A stretch of DNA of 50,631 nucleotides, taken from contig JAEUQO010000226.1 in assembly GCA_016789605.1 (NCBI GenBank), positions 1-50,631 on the forward strand, written 5' to 3'. This document shows, in pieces, positions 38,073-46,414 of the stretch (position 1 is the first letter of the stretch; every line of letters starts with the position of its first letter). The DNA is from Acidobacteriota bacterium. Its GTDB lineage: Bacteria; Acidobacteriota; Blastocatellia; RBC074. The notes under the pieces are model-generated. The model saw only the letters and a program-made list of their open reading frames with translations, was not told the DNA's origin and did not search any database. A program made the translations under genes and the position numbers.

Positions 38073-38114
38073 GGCTCCGATGATCCCAGGGAAAAGATCA
38101 TCGGAGCCTTTTTT
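38073..38114 (+). terminator. Rho-independent terminator of the secreted-protein cluster
   Basis: A 13-bp perfect stem (38073-38085 with 38096-38108, loop 10 nt) is followed directly by six T, the classic form on the plus strand. Confidence 0.92.
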
Positions 38115-38240
38115 GCTTGCTGAATGTGCTGACAGCAACCAAAAAAAAATTAGCGAAGAGATGATAACTTTTCCGGTTGGTTCTCGCCTGTATGGTTGAA
38201 TTCTGCTGAAAACCATTCGTCGCAAGAGGAGGAACAGGTT

Positions 38241-38456
38241 ATGCCAACCAACAACACCAGCGTAGAGCGCGCACAGCCGCCCACCACACGCGTGGGCTTG
38301 CCCGTGGAATTTCACGAACGCCCAACAGCCAAATTGCCGCCGTTGCCTATTAACGGCGCAACCATGTCTCCCACAAAACCCAAACGATTTTCGCGGAAAA
38401 CGATCCTGAAGGCGACGGCGCAATTCGTCGTAAAACGTTCCGGCTCGCGCCCATAA
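38241..38456 (+). CDS. Small basic protein of unknown function (71 aa)
   Basis: The ATG is preceded by a very strong Shine-Dalgarno (AGAGGAGGA, about 8 nt upstream), which is the main evidence for expression. The 71-aa product has no signal peptide: a Pro/Thr-rich N-terminal half (ERAQPPTTRVGLPVEFHERP) and a basic C-terminal half (KPKRFSRKTILKATAQFVVKRS). The frame also extends 15 codons upstream without support. I do not recognise a family. It stands between a terminator and the SDR gene and could be transcribed with the latter. Confidence 0.62.
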   Translation: MPTNNTSVERAQPPTTRVGLPVEFHERPTAKLPPLPINGATMSPTKPKRFSRKTILKATAQFVVKRSGSRP

Positions 38457-38572
38457 ACACCGCCGCACTTCGTCAGGATCCCTCAGCCGCTTTTGCCTTT
38501 TGCCTGTTCTTCCCCTATCGTTTCGCTTCCCCACCCAACATTTATTCGCTTGGTCTTCACAAAGGAACAGAC

Positions 38573-39382
38573 ATGTCCGAGTGGCAAGGCAAAACCGCCC
38601 TGGTGACAGGCGCGTCTTTCGGCATCGGTGAAGCCTTTGCGCGCCGGTTGGCGGCTGAAGGCGCAAATGTGATTGTGACGGCGCGTTCGCAAGATCGGCT
38701 GGCTGCACTCGCTGAAGAGTTGCGCGCACGTCACGGCGTCAAGGTGTCTGTCGTCGTTGCTGACCTGGCAGAAGATTCCGGACCGGAAACGATTTTGCGC
38801 GCGACGGAAGGCAGCGGCCAGCCCGTGGATTTGTTGATCAACAATGCCGGATTTGGCGTCGTCGGCGATTTTGCCGATTTGCCGCTGGCCAAACAACAAC
38901 TCATGATCCAGGTCAACGTGACGGCGCTGGTGACCTTGTCGCATTTGTTTTTGCAACCGATGCTGCAACGCCGCTCAGGCGCGATTGTGCACGTCAGTTC
39001 GACGGCGGCCTTTCAAGGCGTGCCGTACATGGCGGCGTATGCCGCGACCAAAGCATTCATTTTGAATTTCAGTGAGGGGTTGTGGGCGGAATGTGCGGCG
39101 CACGGCGTACGCATTCAAGCGCTCTGTCCGGGCGCAACCGCGACGAATTTCCAACAAGTGGCGGGCACGGCTCCGTTGCGTGACCACAGCAAGATGCAAA
39201 CACCGGAAGAGGTCGTCGCTGCCAGTTTGCAAGGCCTGGCGCAAAATCAAAGCGTGGTCGTGTCGGGTTTGGCCAATCAAGCAATGGTTTTCGCCGAACG
39301 ATTTGTGCCGCGCCAGTTTGTCACGCGCGCGGCAGCCCGGCTCTATCAACCGTTTTCGACTCGAACCAACGCCGCCAAGTAA
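38573..39382 (+). CDS. Short-chain dehydrogenase/reductase (SDR)
   Basis: A 269-aa classical SDR. TGASFGIGEAFARRL is the NAD(P) motif, LLINNAGFG the NNAG motif, and VHVSSTAAFQGVPYMAAYAATKAF gives the catalytic Ser, Tyr and Lys. The Arg in TARSQDRL after strand 2 favours NADPH. It looks like the DltE/YqjQ-type 'SDR family oxidoreductase' acting on an acyl or carbonyl substrate; no more can be said. An AAGGA Shine-Dalgarno precedes the ATG. The M48 gene follows 58 nt later. Confidence 0.92.
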   Translation: MSEWQGKTALVTGASFGIGEAFARRLAAEGANVIVTARSQDRLAALAEELRARHGVKVSVVVADLAEDSGPETILRATEGSGQPVDLLINNAGFGVVGDFADLPLAKQQLMIQVNVTALVTLSHLFLQPMLQRRSGAIVHVSSTAAFQGVPYMAAYAATKAFILNFSEGLWAECAAHGVRIQALCPGATATNFQQVAGTAPLRDHSKMQTPEEVVAASLQGLAQNQSVVVSGLANQAMVFAERFVPRQFVTRAAARLYQPFSTRTNAAK

Positions 39383-39440
39383 ATGCGCCCAAAAGCCTGC
39401 GCCCGGTCGCGCGGCGGCTCTGACAAAGGAACGTTGCTTT

Positions 39441-40883
39441 ATGCTCAGAATGCTCAACCGAAAACTTGTCCTGTCATTTTTGCTTCCGTCTCTGCTGCTC
39501 GGACAACTGGCCTGTCGTGGCGGCGGTGAGCTGCAAGCGCCGCCCGGTTCACGCTCCACGCCGCAATTCAAACCGGGCGTCAATTTCTTCAGCCCGCAAC
39601 AAGACGTCGAGATGGGACGCCAATCGGCTGAACAGATCATGCGCGAAACTCCCATGCTCAATGACGCGCCGATCACCAATTACGTGCGTGCGCTCGGAGC
39701 CAAATTGGTCGCGAAAACGCCGGGCGAACGGTTCCCGTATCAGTTCTGGGTGGTAGCGACACGCGAAATCAACGCATTTGCCTTGCCGGGCGGATTCCTG
39801 TTCGTCAACGCCGGAACGATTGCCGCCGCACGCAATGAAGGCGAATTGGCCGGTGTGATGGCGCACGAAATCGCCCACGCCGCCTTGCGTCACGGCACCA
39901 ACCAGGCGACCAAACAACAGATCGCGCAAATGGGATTGGGCGTGCTCGGTACGATTGCGTCGGCCAGCGAAAACCCGAACCTGGGTCAGGCCGTCAACGC
40001 CATCGGCGGATTGGGCGCGAATCTGGCCTTTCTGAAATATGGTCGAAAAGCGGAAAAAGAAGCCGATCTGGAAGGTGCCCGCATTCTGGCCGAAGCCGGT
40101 TACGATCCCCGCGATATGGCCAATTTTTTCAAAACGCTGGAATCTGAAGGCGGACAGCGCGTTCCTGAAATGCTGAGCGACCACCCGGACCCGGGCAATC
40201 GTATCGAATACATCCTGGCTGAAATTCCCAAGCTGCCAGTCAGCAACAGCCCGGTGCATACGTCACCGGAATTCGAGCAAGCCAAAGCGCGGCTAACCGG
40301 TCGCGGGGTCCAACTGAGTGATCGCAGCCAGCTTAAACGCATTGGCGCTGACCCAGGCCATTTGGAAACGAGTGTGCGCCCTGCTCGCCCCGCTGCGCAA
40401 TTCCAAAACGTGCAAGCCGGGGACGGTTCATTTGCACTACAAGTGCCCGCCAATTGGGAACAACTGGGAGGCAATGACGCCACGTATATTTTTGCGCCCA
40501 AAGGCGCTTACGGAAAAATGCCGAAACAGAATGGCGAATCGTTGATGGTCACGCACGGAATTTTTGTGGGTGCAGTTCCCGCTCGGCAAGGAGATTTGGC
40601 TTCGGCAACGCGTGCGTTCATTCAGCGCCAGCTTGAAGACAATGAAGACTTTCAGATCGTAGGCGAAATGAAACAAACCACGGTCGGCGGTCAATCAGGA
40701 CTTGCGGCAGCCGTCGCCGGTCCGTCAGCGATCAATGGCGTGATGGAAATTGACATCACCTATACCACCGCGACGGCAGATGGACGGATGTTTTACATCA
40801 TCACCATCGTGCCCGAAGACGAAGCCGAAGCTTACAAACCTGCGTTCCAGCAAATCTTGCGCAGTTTGCGTCTGGCCCGCTGA
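39441..40883 (+). CDS. M48 family metallopeptidase lipoprotein (BepA/LoiP-like)
   Basis: A 480-aa periplasmic protease with a signal peptide and lipobox (LGQLAC, lipidated Cys). Zinc motif H142-E143-xx-H146 (MAHEIAHAA) with the downstream Glu in KEADLEGARI. The M48 domain spans about residues 50-260 and removes damaged outer-membrane proteins in characterised relatives. The C-terminal 150 residues (QNVQAGDGSFALQVPANWEQ onward) form a second domain resembling PsbP/DUF1795-like folds rather than the TPR repeats of BepA. The start is the ATG before the signal peptide; the frame extends upstream inside the SDR gene. It ends at the hairpin at 40905. Confidence 0.92.
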   Translation: MLRMLNRKLVLSFLLPSLLLGQLACRGGGELQAPPGSRSTPQFKPGVNFFSPQQDVEMGRQSAEQIMRETPMLNDAPITNYVRALGAKLVAKTPGERFPYQFWVVATREINAFALPGGFLFVNAGTIAAARNEGELAGVMAHEIAHAALRHGTNQATKQQIAQMGLGVLGTIASASENPNLGQAVNAIGGLGANLAFLKYGRKAEKEADLEGARILAEAGYDPRDMANFFKTLESEGGQRVPEMLSDHPDPGNRIEYILAEIPKLPVSNSPVHTSPEFEQAKARLTGRGVQLSDRSQLKRIGADPGHLETSVRPARPAAQFQNVQAGDGSFALQVPANWEQLGGNDATYIFAPKGAYGKMPKQNGESLMVTHGIFVGAVPARQGDLASATRAFIQRQLEDNEDFQIVGEMKQTTVGGQSGLAAAVAGPSAINGVMEIDITYTTATADGRMFYIITIVPEDEAEAYKPAFQQILRSLRLAR

Positions 40884-40904
40884 CAAACCGCGCACACAAA
40901 CACG

Positions 40905-40970
40905 AACGCCGCCATCGCAACAGGCAATCGGGGTTTGTCCCTATTGCTCCATCGCGATGGCGGCGTTTTT
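40905..40970. terminator. Terminator between convergent M48 and DUF4380 genes
   Basis: A 14-bp perfect outer stem (40905-40918 with 40954-40967) with some inner pairing and a T-tract on the right. It lies just after the M48 stop and 14 nt before the end of the minus-strand gene. Confidence 0.85.
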
Positions 40971-40984
40971 CTATAGCGTCGTTG

Positions 40985-42058
40985 CTATTTCAGCCAACGA
41001 CGCGCTTCTACTGCGGGCGTTGCTTTGCTGCGCCGCCCCAACGTGTAACGGTTGGTGTGTGTCATTTGCTGACCGACGCTCAGCATCTGCAATGGGCCAA
41101 GCGTTTCCAGTTCGACGTACGTGAGCGGATCGGGATTGGTGTAAACCTCTGCGCTGCTTCCTTGATCGGGATACTCGCGTTTGTCTACACGTGGCGCATC
41201 AATCCGCAGCACGTGTTTTTCGCCTACCCACAACATCGTGCTGGCGTCTGTGCCAATTTTGGTCGAATTCTTTGGGTCGCGTGTCAGCGAAAGCAATTGC
41301 CCTGTGCGCTGCAAATTGGCAGGCAGTTGCTTTGACTGTTTGTTGTACCCATCCGCAAATTGCGTCGCTTTCGGCAACGGCAAAAACACGCCTTGCGGGT
41401 CTTTTAATTGGGTAATTACCCAAACAGAAACGTTCATCGGCTGACCGGCGAGCTTTTCGTATGTGGTCGAAATAGTCAGTTCCGGGCGTTGCGCTGCCAG
41501 TTGGATCAATCGGCGTGTGCGAATGCCGTAATGCGGGTCTACTGGCGAACGTAATTCGACTTCACTGCCTTGGTTGCCTTCTTTAACGATGGCTTCGACC
41601 GGCATCGCGTCAAACGCTTGTGGCGGAGGCCAACTGCGCGGTGTGATGCGGGGCCATTCGCTTTGCGGCGCAGGCCAGGTTTTGTCACCGCCAAAATTCA
41701 ACCAGTTTTTTGCCTCCGGATCGGGCGCTTTGCCATATAGCTCTGGCAACTCCCAAAACGGTCCGTCCTCTTCGCCCACAAAGCGCATCTGCATTACGCG
41801 CCCAATGGCTGGCACAATGACAATTTCAATTTTGCCGTTGCTGAGCACGATTGCGTCCTGCCATTGGTGATATGTGGTGCGGCGCACAGTTGTCTTGGCC
41901 GCAGCGAAAATTTTCGCAGATTCCAAGACCTGTGGGATGAGCTGATGCGTTGAATTTGGCCAAATGCCCCAATTCGACCAGTTAGGTATCTCAACCAGAC
42001 AGGTCAGAATTGATGCAAGGATGAAAATTTTTCTTAGCGGGTGCGAAATTTTTTCCAT
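40985..42058 (-). CDS. DUF4380 domain-containing exported protein
   Basis: A 357-aa protein whose pattern (SNGKIEIVIVPAIGRVMQM, FWELPELYGK, NFGGDKTWPAPQSEWP, RSWPPPQAFD) fits the DUF4380 family, which has a galactose-mutarotase-like beta fold and unknown function. An N-terminal hydrophobic segment (residues 9-22) is a probable signal peptide. Conserved Trp and Pro clusters suggest a carbohydrate-binding face; this is inference. The ATG at 42058 has no obvious Shine-Dalgarno. It is divergent from the zinc-ribbon gene. Confidence 0.8.
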   Translation of the reverse strand: MEKISHPLRKIFILASILTCLVEIPNWSNWGIWPNSTHQLIPQVLESAKIFAAAKTTVRRTTYHQWQDAIVLSNGKIEIVIVPAIGRVMQMRFVGEEDGPFWELPELYGKAPDPEAKNWLNFGGDKTWPAPQSEWPRITPRSWPPPQAFDAMPVEAIVKEGNQGSEVELRSPVDPHYGIRTRRLIQLAAQRPELTISTTYEKLAGQPMNVSVWVITQLKDPQGVFLPLPKATQFADGYNKQSKQLPANLQRTGQLLSLTRDPKNSTKIGTDASTMLWVGEKHVLRIDAPRVDKREYPDQGSSAEVYTNPDPLTYVELETLGPLQMLSVGQQMTHTNRYTLGRRSKATPAVEARRWLK

Positions 42059-42064
42059 GGTGTA

Positions 42065-42092
42065 TAGACAAATTGGTTCAGACGTCTATAAT
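42065..42092 (+). promoter_or_regulatory. Sigma-70 type promoter for the zinc-ribbon gene
   Basis: TAGACA at 42065-42070 (5 of 6 of the -35 consensus), a 16-nt spacer and a perfect TATAAT at 42087-42092. Transcription would start near 42099, leaving a leader of about 75 nt before the ATG at 42175. Confidence 0.75.
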
Positions 42093-42174
42093 GCACTTGC
42101 CTCTCCCCCATCGCTGCTCCGAAGTAATGGCGTTTCAAAGTAGTTAACTCCTAGAATGTGGAGGGTGTGCCCCG

Positions 42175-42363
42175 ATGCGTTGTCAACACTGCAACTACCA
42201 GATTTTTTCATATTCGCGTTGCTGCCCTAATTGTGGACGCACAGTGCCCAATCAGAATGCGACGCAAGAAAGTACCAAAAACCCACAAACTCGACTTGAT
42301 TTCTGGGTCGCTGGATTACGGAAAACAGTCGCACCGCCGCGAGTGCGACGCACAACTGCTTGA
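42175..42363 (+). CDS. Zinc-ribbon micro-protein (62 aa)
   Basis: A 62-aa protein with a Cys3-x2-Cys6 / Cys17-x2-Cys20 zinc ribbon (CQHC, CPNCG) and a basic C-terminal tail (RKTVAPPRVRR). GGAGG lies about 10 nt before the ATG. It has its own near-consensus promoter and intrinsic terminator, so it is a stand-alone unit. Zinc ribbons of this kind often bind nucleic acid or protein partners; its role is unknown. Confidence 0.78.
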   Translation: MRCQHCNYQIFSYSRCCPNCGRTVPNQNATQESTKNPQTRLDFWVAGLRKTVAPPRVRRTTA

Positions 42364-42390
42364 TTTTGTTCGTTCGTTGGTTCGCATTGA

Positions 42391-42441
42391 AAACGCCTCT
42401 TTCAATTGTTGAGTGAGAGCAATTGAGAGAGGCGTTTTTTT
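42391..42441 (+). terminator. Rho-independent terminator of the zinc-ribbon gene
   Basis: An 18-bp stem with one mismatch (42391-42408 with about 42420-42437, loop about 11 nt) ending in a run of seven T, 27 nt after the stop codon. It may also serve the convergent inositol monophosphatase gene. Confidence 0.88.
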
Positions 42442-42469
42442 GTCTTTTTGGCAGGCTTCGGCGCACCGC

Positions 42470-43270
42470 TTATTCCTTTTCCAGACTTTGTCCGTGGCCG
42501 ACCAAACGCAATGCCTCCAACATCTCGTCATGAATTTTCCCGTTCGAGCACAACATGCTCGGCGTGAAGTTATCAAAAGATGAGCCGTCGAGTTTGGTTA
42601 CCCGCCCGCCCGCTTCTTCGATCAACAGCCAACCCGCAGCAGTATCCCAGGCGTGTAACCCCTGCTCCCAAAATCCGTCCAGCCGCCCCATTGCGACGTA
42701 CGCCATATCAATCGCCGCTGCGCCAAAGCGCCGCACGCCCTGTGCACGTTTGAGAAATTCGCCCCAAGCAGGCAAATACTCGTGCAAACGTTCGCGCACA
42801 TCATACGGAAACCCCGACACAACCAACCCGCGCTCCAGCGTTTCAATCTCTGAAACTTGAATTTTCTGCCCGTTGCAGATTGCGCCCGCGCCACGTTCAG
42901 CGGCAAAGAGCTCATCCCGCGTCGGATCATAAATCACGCCAGCGATCATTTCGCCTTTGTGTTCAACCCCAATCGAAACAGCATAACAAGGAACGCCGTG
43001 CGAAAAGTTGGTCGTGCCATCGAGCGGATCAATGATCCAGAAATAATCGCTCGACGAAACATCGTGGGCGCTCAGACCGCTCTCTTCGGCCAGAATGCGA
43101 TGCGCCGGGTAATGCGACGAGATCAACGTTTTGATGTGTAGTTCGCTGGCCAAATCAGCTTCGGTGACCAAATTGATGCGGCCTTTGTTGGTGACGGCAA
43201 AACCGCGCGCGGCAAAATTCTGCAGGATTGCGCCTGCTTCACGCGCAGCCCGTATGGCAAGTTCAAGCAT
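42470..43270 (-). CDS. suhB: Inositol-1-monophosphatase family protein
   Basis: A 266-aa Mg-dependent phosphatase. Motifs are LAEESG, WIIDPLDGTTNFSHGVP (metal-binding DPxDGT) and WDTAAGWLLIEEAGG. It dephosphorylates myo-inositol-1-phosphate or related sugars, and SuhB homologues also act in rRNA transcription antitermination. The ATG at 43270 immediately precedes the conserved MLELAIRAAREAG start; the longer frame has no support. A weak GGAA is the only Shine-Dalgarno. It is divergent from the three-gene nuclease/ATPase operon. Confidence 0.93.
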   Translation of the reverse strand: MLELAIRAAREAGAILQNFAARGFAVTNKGRINLVTEADLASELHIKTLISSHYPAHRILAEESGLSAHDVSSSDYFWIIDPLDGTTNFSHGVPCYAVSIGVEHKGEMIAGVIYDPTRDELFAAERGAGAICNGQKIQVSEIETLERGLVVSGFPYDVRERLHEYLPAWGEFLKRAQGVRRFGAAAIDMAYVAMGRLDGFWEQGLHAWDTAAGWLLIEEAGGRVTKLDGSSFDNFTPSMLCSNGKIHDEMLEALRLVGHGQSLEKE

Positions 43271-43461
43271 TGAGTATTCCGTTGGTGAACTGAAATTGTA
43301 ATTGCGCAGTAAGCGGGAACTATAAATTTGCCTCGTCTGGGCGTCAATGCTATGCTCCGCCCCGCTTACAGCAAGCAACCATAATCACGATAAGCTTGCG
43401 CCCGCGGCCGAAGCTCACCCTCTTCCCTGCCCCGCCGCACGCGCATCAAGAGACACAAGTT

Positions 43462-44316
43462 ATGGACAACGGATCCGCTACGATGATTTCGCCTGACACC
43501 GCTGAGCTTGAAAACGAAGTAATTCGCAAGGCGCTGTCACAAGCAACGCAACCACTCACCTGCAAACAATTACGTGACCGTTTGACCGGACCGTACAAAC
43601 TTTCAGAAGACATTTTGACTGCACGGTTGACCGCCGAAATCGCCGCTGGCCGAGTGTATGCCTTTGCCGCCACAGGTCGTGGGCAAGCGTTGCGATATTG
43701 GACGCGTTCTGCCGAAGAACTCGCGCGCGAAACCCTGTTGCGCTACCTGGCGCAACGCCCGCACACGCGCGCTGAATTGCTGCGCAAGGCCAAATCCACG
43801 CTGGCCGGGTTTAGCGAAGAGCGGCAAAAACAATTGCTCGCGCAACTCGTACGCGAAGAGCATGTGCAGGAATTGCCTCCGCTGCTTGGCGGACGCACGA
43901 AATTCTACAGCGCCAAACCCGCCAATCCGCGTGATTACCTGGAAGACGCGTTGAAAAAACTCGGCAAAAAGCTGGCGTGTTCGCGCGAAGACATTTTGCG
44001 CGCCGCCGGGTTGCTGAATGACGCCCCGGCCGCCGTGCCGCAAAACAGCGCCAACGAATCCCTGCTGACGCGCATGGTGCAAATCAAACTCGCGGCAGCC
44101 CAGGGCGGTCTGGTGCCATTGAATGAATTGTGGCATTCGTTGCGCACCGAAGGCTGGGACAAAACCAGTTTTGACCGCGCGGTTTTGCATCTGGCCGAAA
44201 GCTATCGCGTCGCCTTGCAGCGTCATAACTTTCCCAACAGTTTGAGCGAAGCAGAACGCGCAGAGCTGGTCGCCGATCAACTCGGCAATTATTACGTCGG
44301 CATTTCCTTGCGCTAA
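43462..44316 (+). CDS. Predicted multi-winged-helix DNA-binding protein
   Basis: A 284-aa protein without a known name. I read three helix-turn-helix-like blocks: about residues 25-75 (LTCKQLRDRL, then LTAEIAAGRVYAF), 85-145 (ARETLLRYLAQRPHTRAELLRKAK, then VREEHVQELPPLLGGRTKFYS) and 215-270 (NELWHSLRTEGWDKTSFDRAV, then LAESYRVALQR). Each ends in a Gly-containing turn that looks like a wing. No catalytic motif. It is the first of three same-strand genes leading to a P-loop ATPase and a nuclease-FtsK fusion, so it may load or target them on DNA. An AGAGA Shine-Dalgarno precedes the ATG; Met8 is an alternative start. Confidence 0.75.
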   Translation: MDNGSATMISPDTAELENEVIRKALSQATQPLTCKQLRDRLTGPYKLSEDILTARLTAEIAAGRVYAFAATGRGQALRYWTRSAEELARETLLRYLAQRPHTRAELLRKAKSTLAGFSEERQKQLLAQLVREEHVQELPPLLGGRTKFYSAKPANPRDYLEDALKKLGKKLACSREDILRAAGLLNDAPAAVPQNSANESLLTRMVQIKLAAAQGGLVPLNELWHSLRTEGWDKTSFDRAVLHLAESYRVALQRHNFPNSLSEAERAELVADQLGNYYVGISLR

Positions 44317-44389
44317 CGGTGTTCGCCCTTAAGCCATTCGCCGCCGCCCCGCATTTTGATGCGTGTCTTTCGCCTGCATTTCTTTAGCT

Positions 44390-46414
44390 ATGACTTCGTT
44401 GTTGCATTCGATCACCAACCCGTTCCGCTCGGCGATTGTCGCCGATCCCTGGCATTGGGATATCGTGGACGTGCCCGAAATTCACCAGAGCGCATTTGAA
44501 CTCTGTCGCCGCGCGCTCGAACACGTACGCACCCAGCGACAATCCACTTCGATTCTGCTCTATGGCGAAGCCGGCAGCGGCAAAACTCATTTGCTGGCAC
44601 GCTTGCAGGCTTATCTGGCTGGGCTGGTCAAAATTTACGGGCAAGCGCCGCCCGCAGTCTTTGTCTCGGTGCGCTTACAAACCAGCCCGCAAATGATCTG
44701 GCGTCATTTGCGCAATCGCTTTGGCGAAGATTTGTTGCGTCCCACCACAGACGGACGCCCGCAACTGGAACGCATTCTGTTGCCGCGCTTGAAAGAATGT
44801 TCGCCCACCATCGGCGAACCGCAAACCTGGCTGGAACGGCTGCAGCGCGACGCGCGCACCTCTGCCGCCGCCGTCGCCGAGATGGAAGACGCGCTCGACG
44901 CGCTGGATCAACAAGCGCAATTGAATGACCGTGATCTGGTCATCGTGCTGGCCCATTTGTTGTTGGGGCGCTTTCGCCGCGACGCGCGGGCGTGGTTGCG
45001 CGGCGAATCCCTGCCCGAAGCAGCACTGGCGCAACTGGGCGTCAACACCGATCAGGACGGCGACCCCGAAGAACGCGCGCGCCGCTTGATCCTCAGTTTG
45101 AGCCGCTTGATCGGCCCGGAACTGCCGGTCGTGTTTTGTTTCGATCAGGTCGAAGCGTTGCAATCGCATCCACAGGATTTGGCGGGATTGTTGAAGTTCG
45201 GGCAGATGGTCAGCTTTCTGCGCGATGAAACCAGCAACGCCGTGTTGGTGTCCTGCATCCTGGCGCAGTTTCTGACGACGCTCAGCCAGGCGGTCATCAG
45301 TTCCGATCGAGACCGGCTTTCGACGTTTGGTGAGCGCGCCCTTGCATCGCTGACGCCGCCTGAAGCCAAACGTTTGATCGAAGCGCGCCTGGCCGCCAGC
45401 CCTGATTTGCGTAGCGAACGCCCCGCAGCAGCAGATCGGTTCTGGCCGTTGCGCGAATCCGACGTAGACGAAGCCTTGCAGCGTAAAAAAGATACGCCGC
45501 GCGCGTTGCTGTCATTTTGCGCGGATAAATTCGACGCGTATTGGCAACCGGAAGCGCCCGCCCAAGTTTCGCCGACACAGGATTTTCTGGCGCAAGAACT
45601 CGAAGAACGGTTGGCGCGTTCTGCCGCAACCAGCAGCACCGAACAAACCGATCAAATCATCACGCACGGCGTTCCGTTGCTGCTGCGGTTATTCGACACG
45701 CGCTGGGAACAGAAAGCGCTCTCACGCTTTCGCGATGCCGATCTGGTGTTTGAAAGCCCGCGCGGACGCGTCAGCCTCAGTCTTTGCAACCAACGCAACA
45801 TGACCAGCCTGGCGGGCCGTTTGCGCCGGTTGCGCGAACAGGCTGCCGAACAAGTGCTGGAAGATGTCACGCGCGAAAAATTCGTCTTGTTGCGTGATGC
45901 GCGTTTGCCCATTAGCAGCAACGCCAGACGAACGCGTGAGCACCGCGACCAATTGGCTGGCGCCGGATTTCATTGGCTGACCGTTTCAGCGGAAATGATC
46001 GCCGCGCTCGATGCTTTGCGCGGATTGCTGTCAGACGCCAAAGCCGGTGATCTGGCCAACGGCGGCGAAGCGCTGTTGCCTGCCACCGTGCAAGACTGGC
46101 TGCGCGATTCGCTCGACGCCAAGCTGCGCCCTTTGCGCGATTTGCTCGATGTGCTTTTGCCTGAAGTTCCTGCGACAACAGCGGACGATCCTGACTTCAA
46201 CCTCTGCGAAGACATCAGCGAATTGCTGCACAATCATTTTGTCGTGTCGGTGGCGGACGCCGCCTGCAAGCTCGACCGCGCGGAAAACATCATCGAAGCC
46301 TGTGCGCGTCGCAATCCCGAACGCTTCGGCGTGCTCAACGGCCCGCCGCTAGTGCTGTTCCAACTTACGCCTTCTGCCGCGGATGTAGCCGATGCGCCAC
46401 AGGAGGTGTCGTAA
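44390..46414 (+). CDS. P-loop ATPase, ORC/BrxD-like, of a putative DNA-processing system
   Basis: A 674-aa soluble ATPase. Walker A is GEAGSGKTH (residues 59-67, Lys65). A Walker B-like VVFCFDQVEAL places Asp252 followed by Gln253 instead of Glu, with Glu255 two residues later. The layout, with RAWLRGESLPEAALAQLGV before the Walker B strand, recalls BREX BrxD/DUF2791-type and ORC-like ATPases; this is by eye. Residues about 420-560 (RVSLSLCNQRNMTSLAGRL, KFVLLRDARLP) look like a degenerate restriction-endonuclease-like fold. No signal peptide. The start is the ATG at 44390, no Shine-Dalgarno seen; GTG at 44363 is the alternative. Its stop overlaps the next ATG by 1 nt. Confidence 0.82.
   Translation: MTSLLHSITNPFRSAIVADPWHWDIVDVPEIHQSAFELCRRALEHVRTQRQSTSILLYGEAGSGKTHLLARLQAYLAGLVKIYGQAPPAVFVSVRLQTSPQMIWRHLRNRFGEDLLRPTTDGRPQLERILLPRLKECSPTIGEPQTWLERLQRDARTSAAAVAEMEDALDALDQQAQLNDRDLVIVLAHLLLGRFRRDARAWLRGESLPEAALAQLGVNTDQDGDPEERARRLILSLSRLIGPELPVVFCFDQVEALQSHPQDLAGLLKFGQMVSFLRDETSNAVLVSCILAQFLTTLSQAVISSDRDRLSTFGERALASLTPPEAKRLIEARLAASPDLRSERPAAADRFWPLRESDVDEALQRKKDTPRALLSFCADKFDAYWQPEAPAQVSPTQDFLAQELEERLARSAATSSTEQTDQIITHGVPLLLRLFDTRWEQKALSRFRDADLVFESPRGRVSLSLCNQRNMTSLAGRLRRLREQAAEQVLEDVTREKFVLLRDARLPISSNARRTREHRDQLAGAGFHWLTVSAEMIAALDALRGLLSDAKAGDLANGGEALLPATVQDWLRDSLDAKLRPLRDLLDVLLPEVPATTADDPDFNLCEDISELLHNHFVVSVADAACKLDRAENIIEACARRNPERFGVLNGPPLVLFQLTPSAADVADAPQEVS

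Noticed and set aside
39072..39440. Upstream extension of the M48 frame
   Set aside because: It lies inside the SDR gene and precedes a good signal peptide with its own Shine-Dalgarno.
43271..43461. TATAAA at 43321 as promoter of the three-gene operon
   Set aside because: The nearest -35-like box is 13 or 19 nt away, so the match is too weak to annotate.
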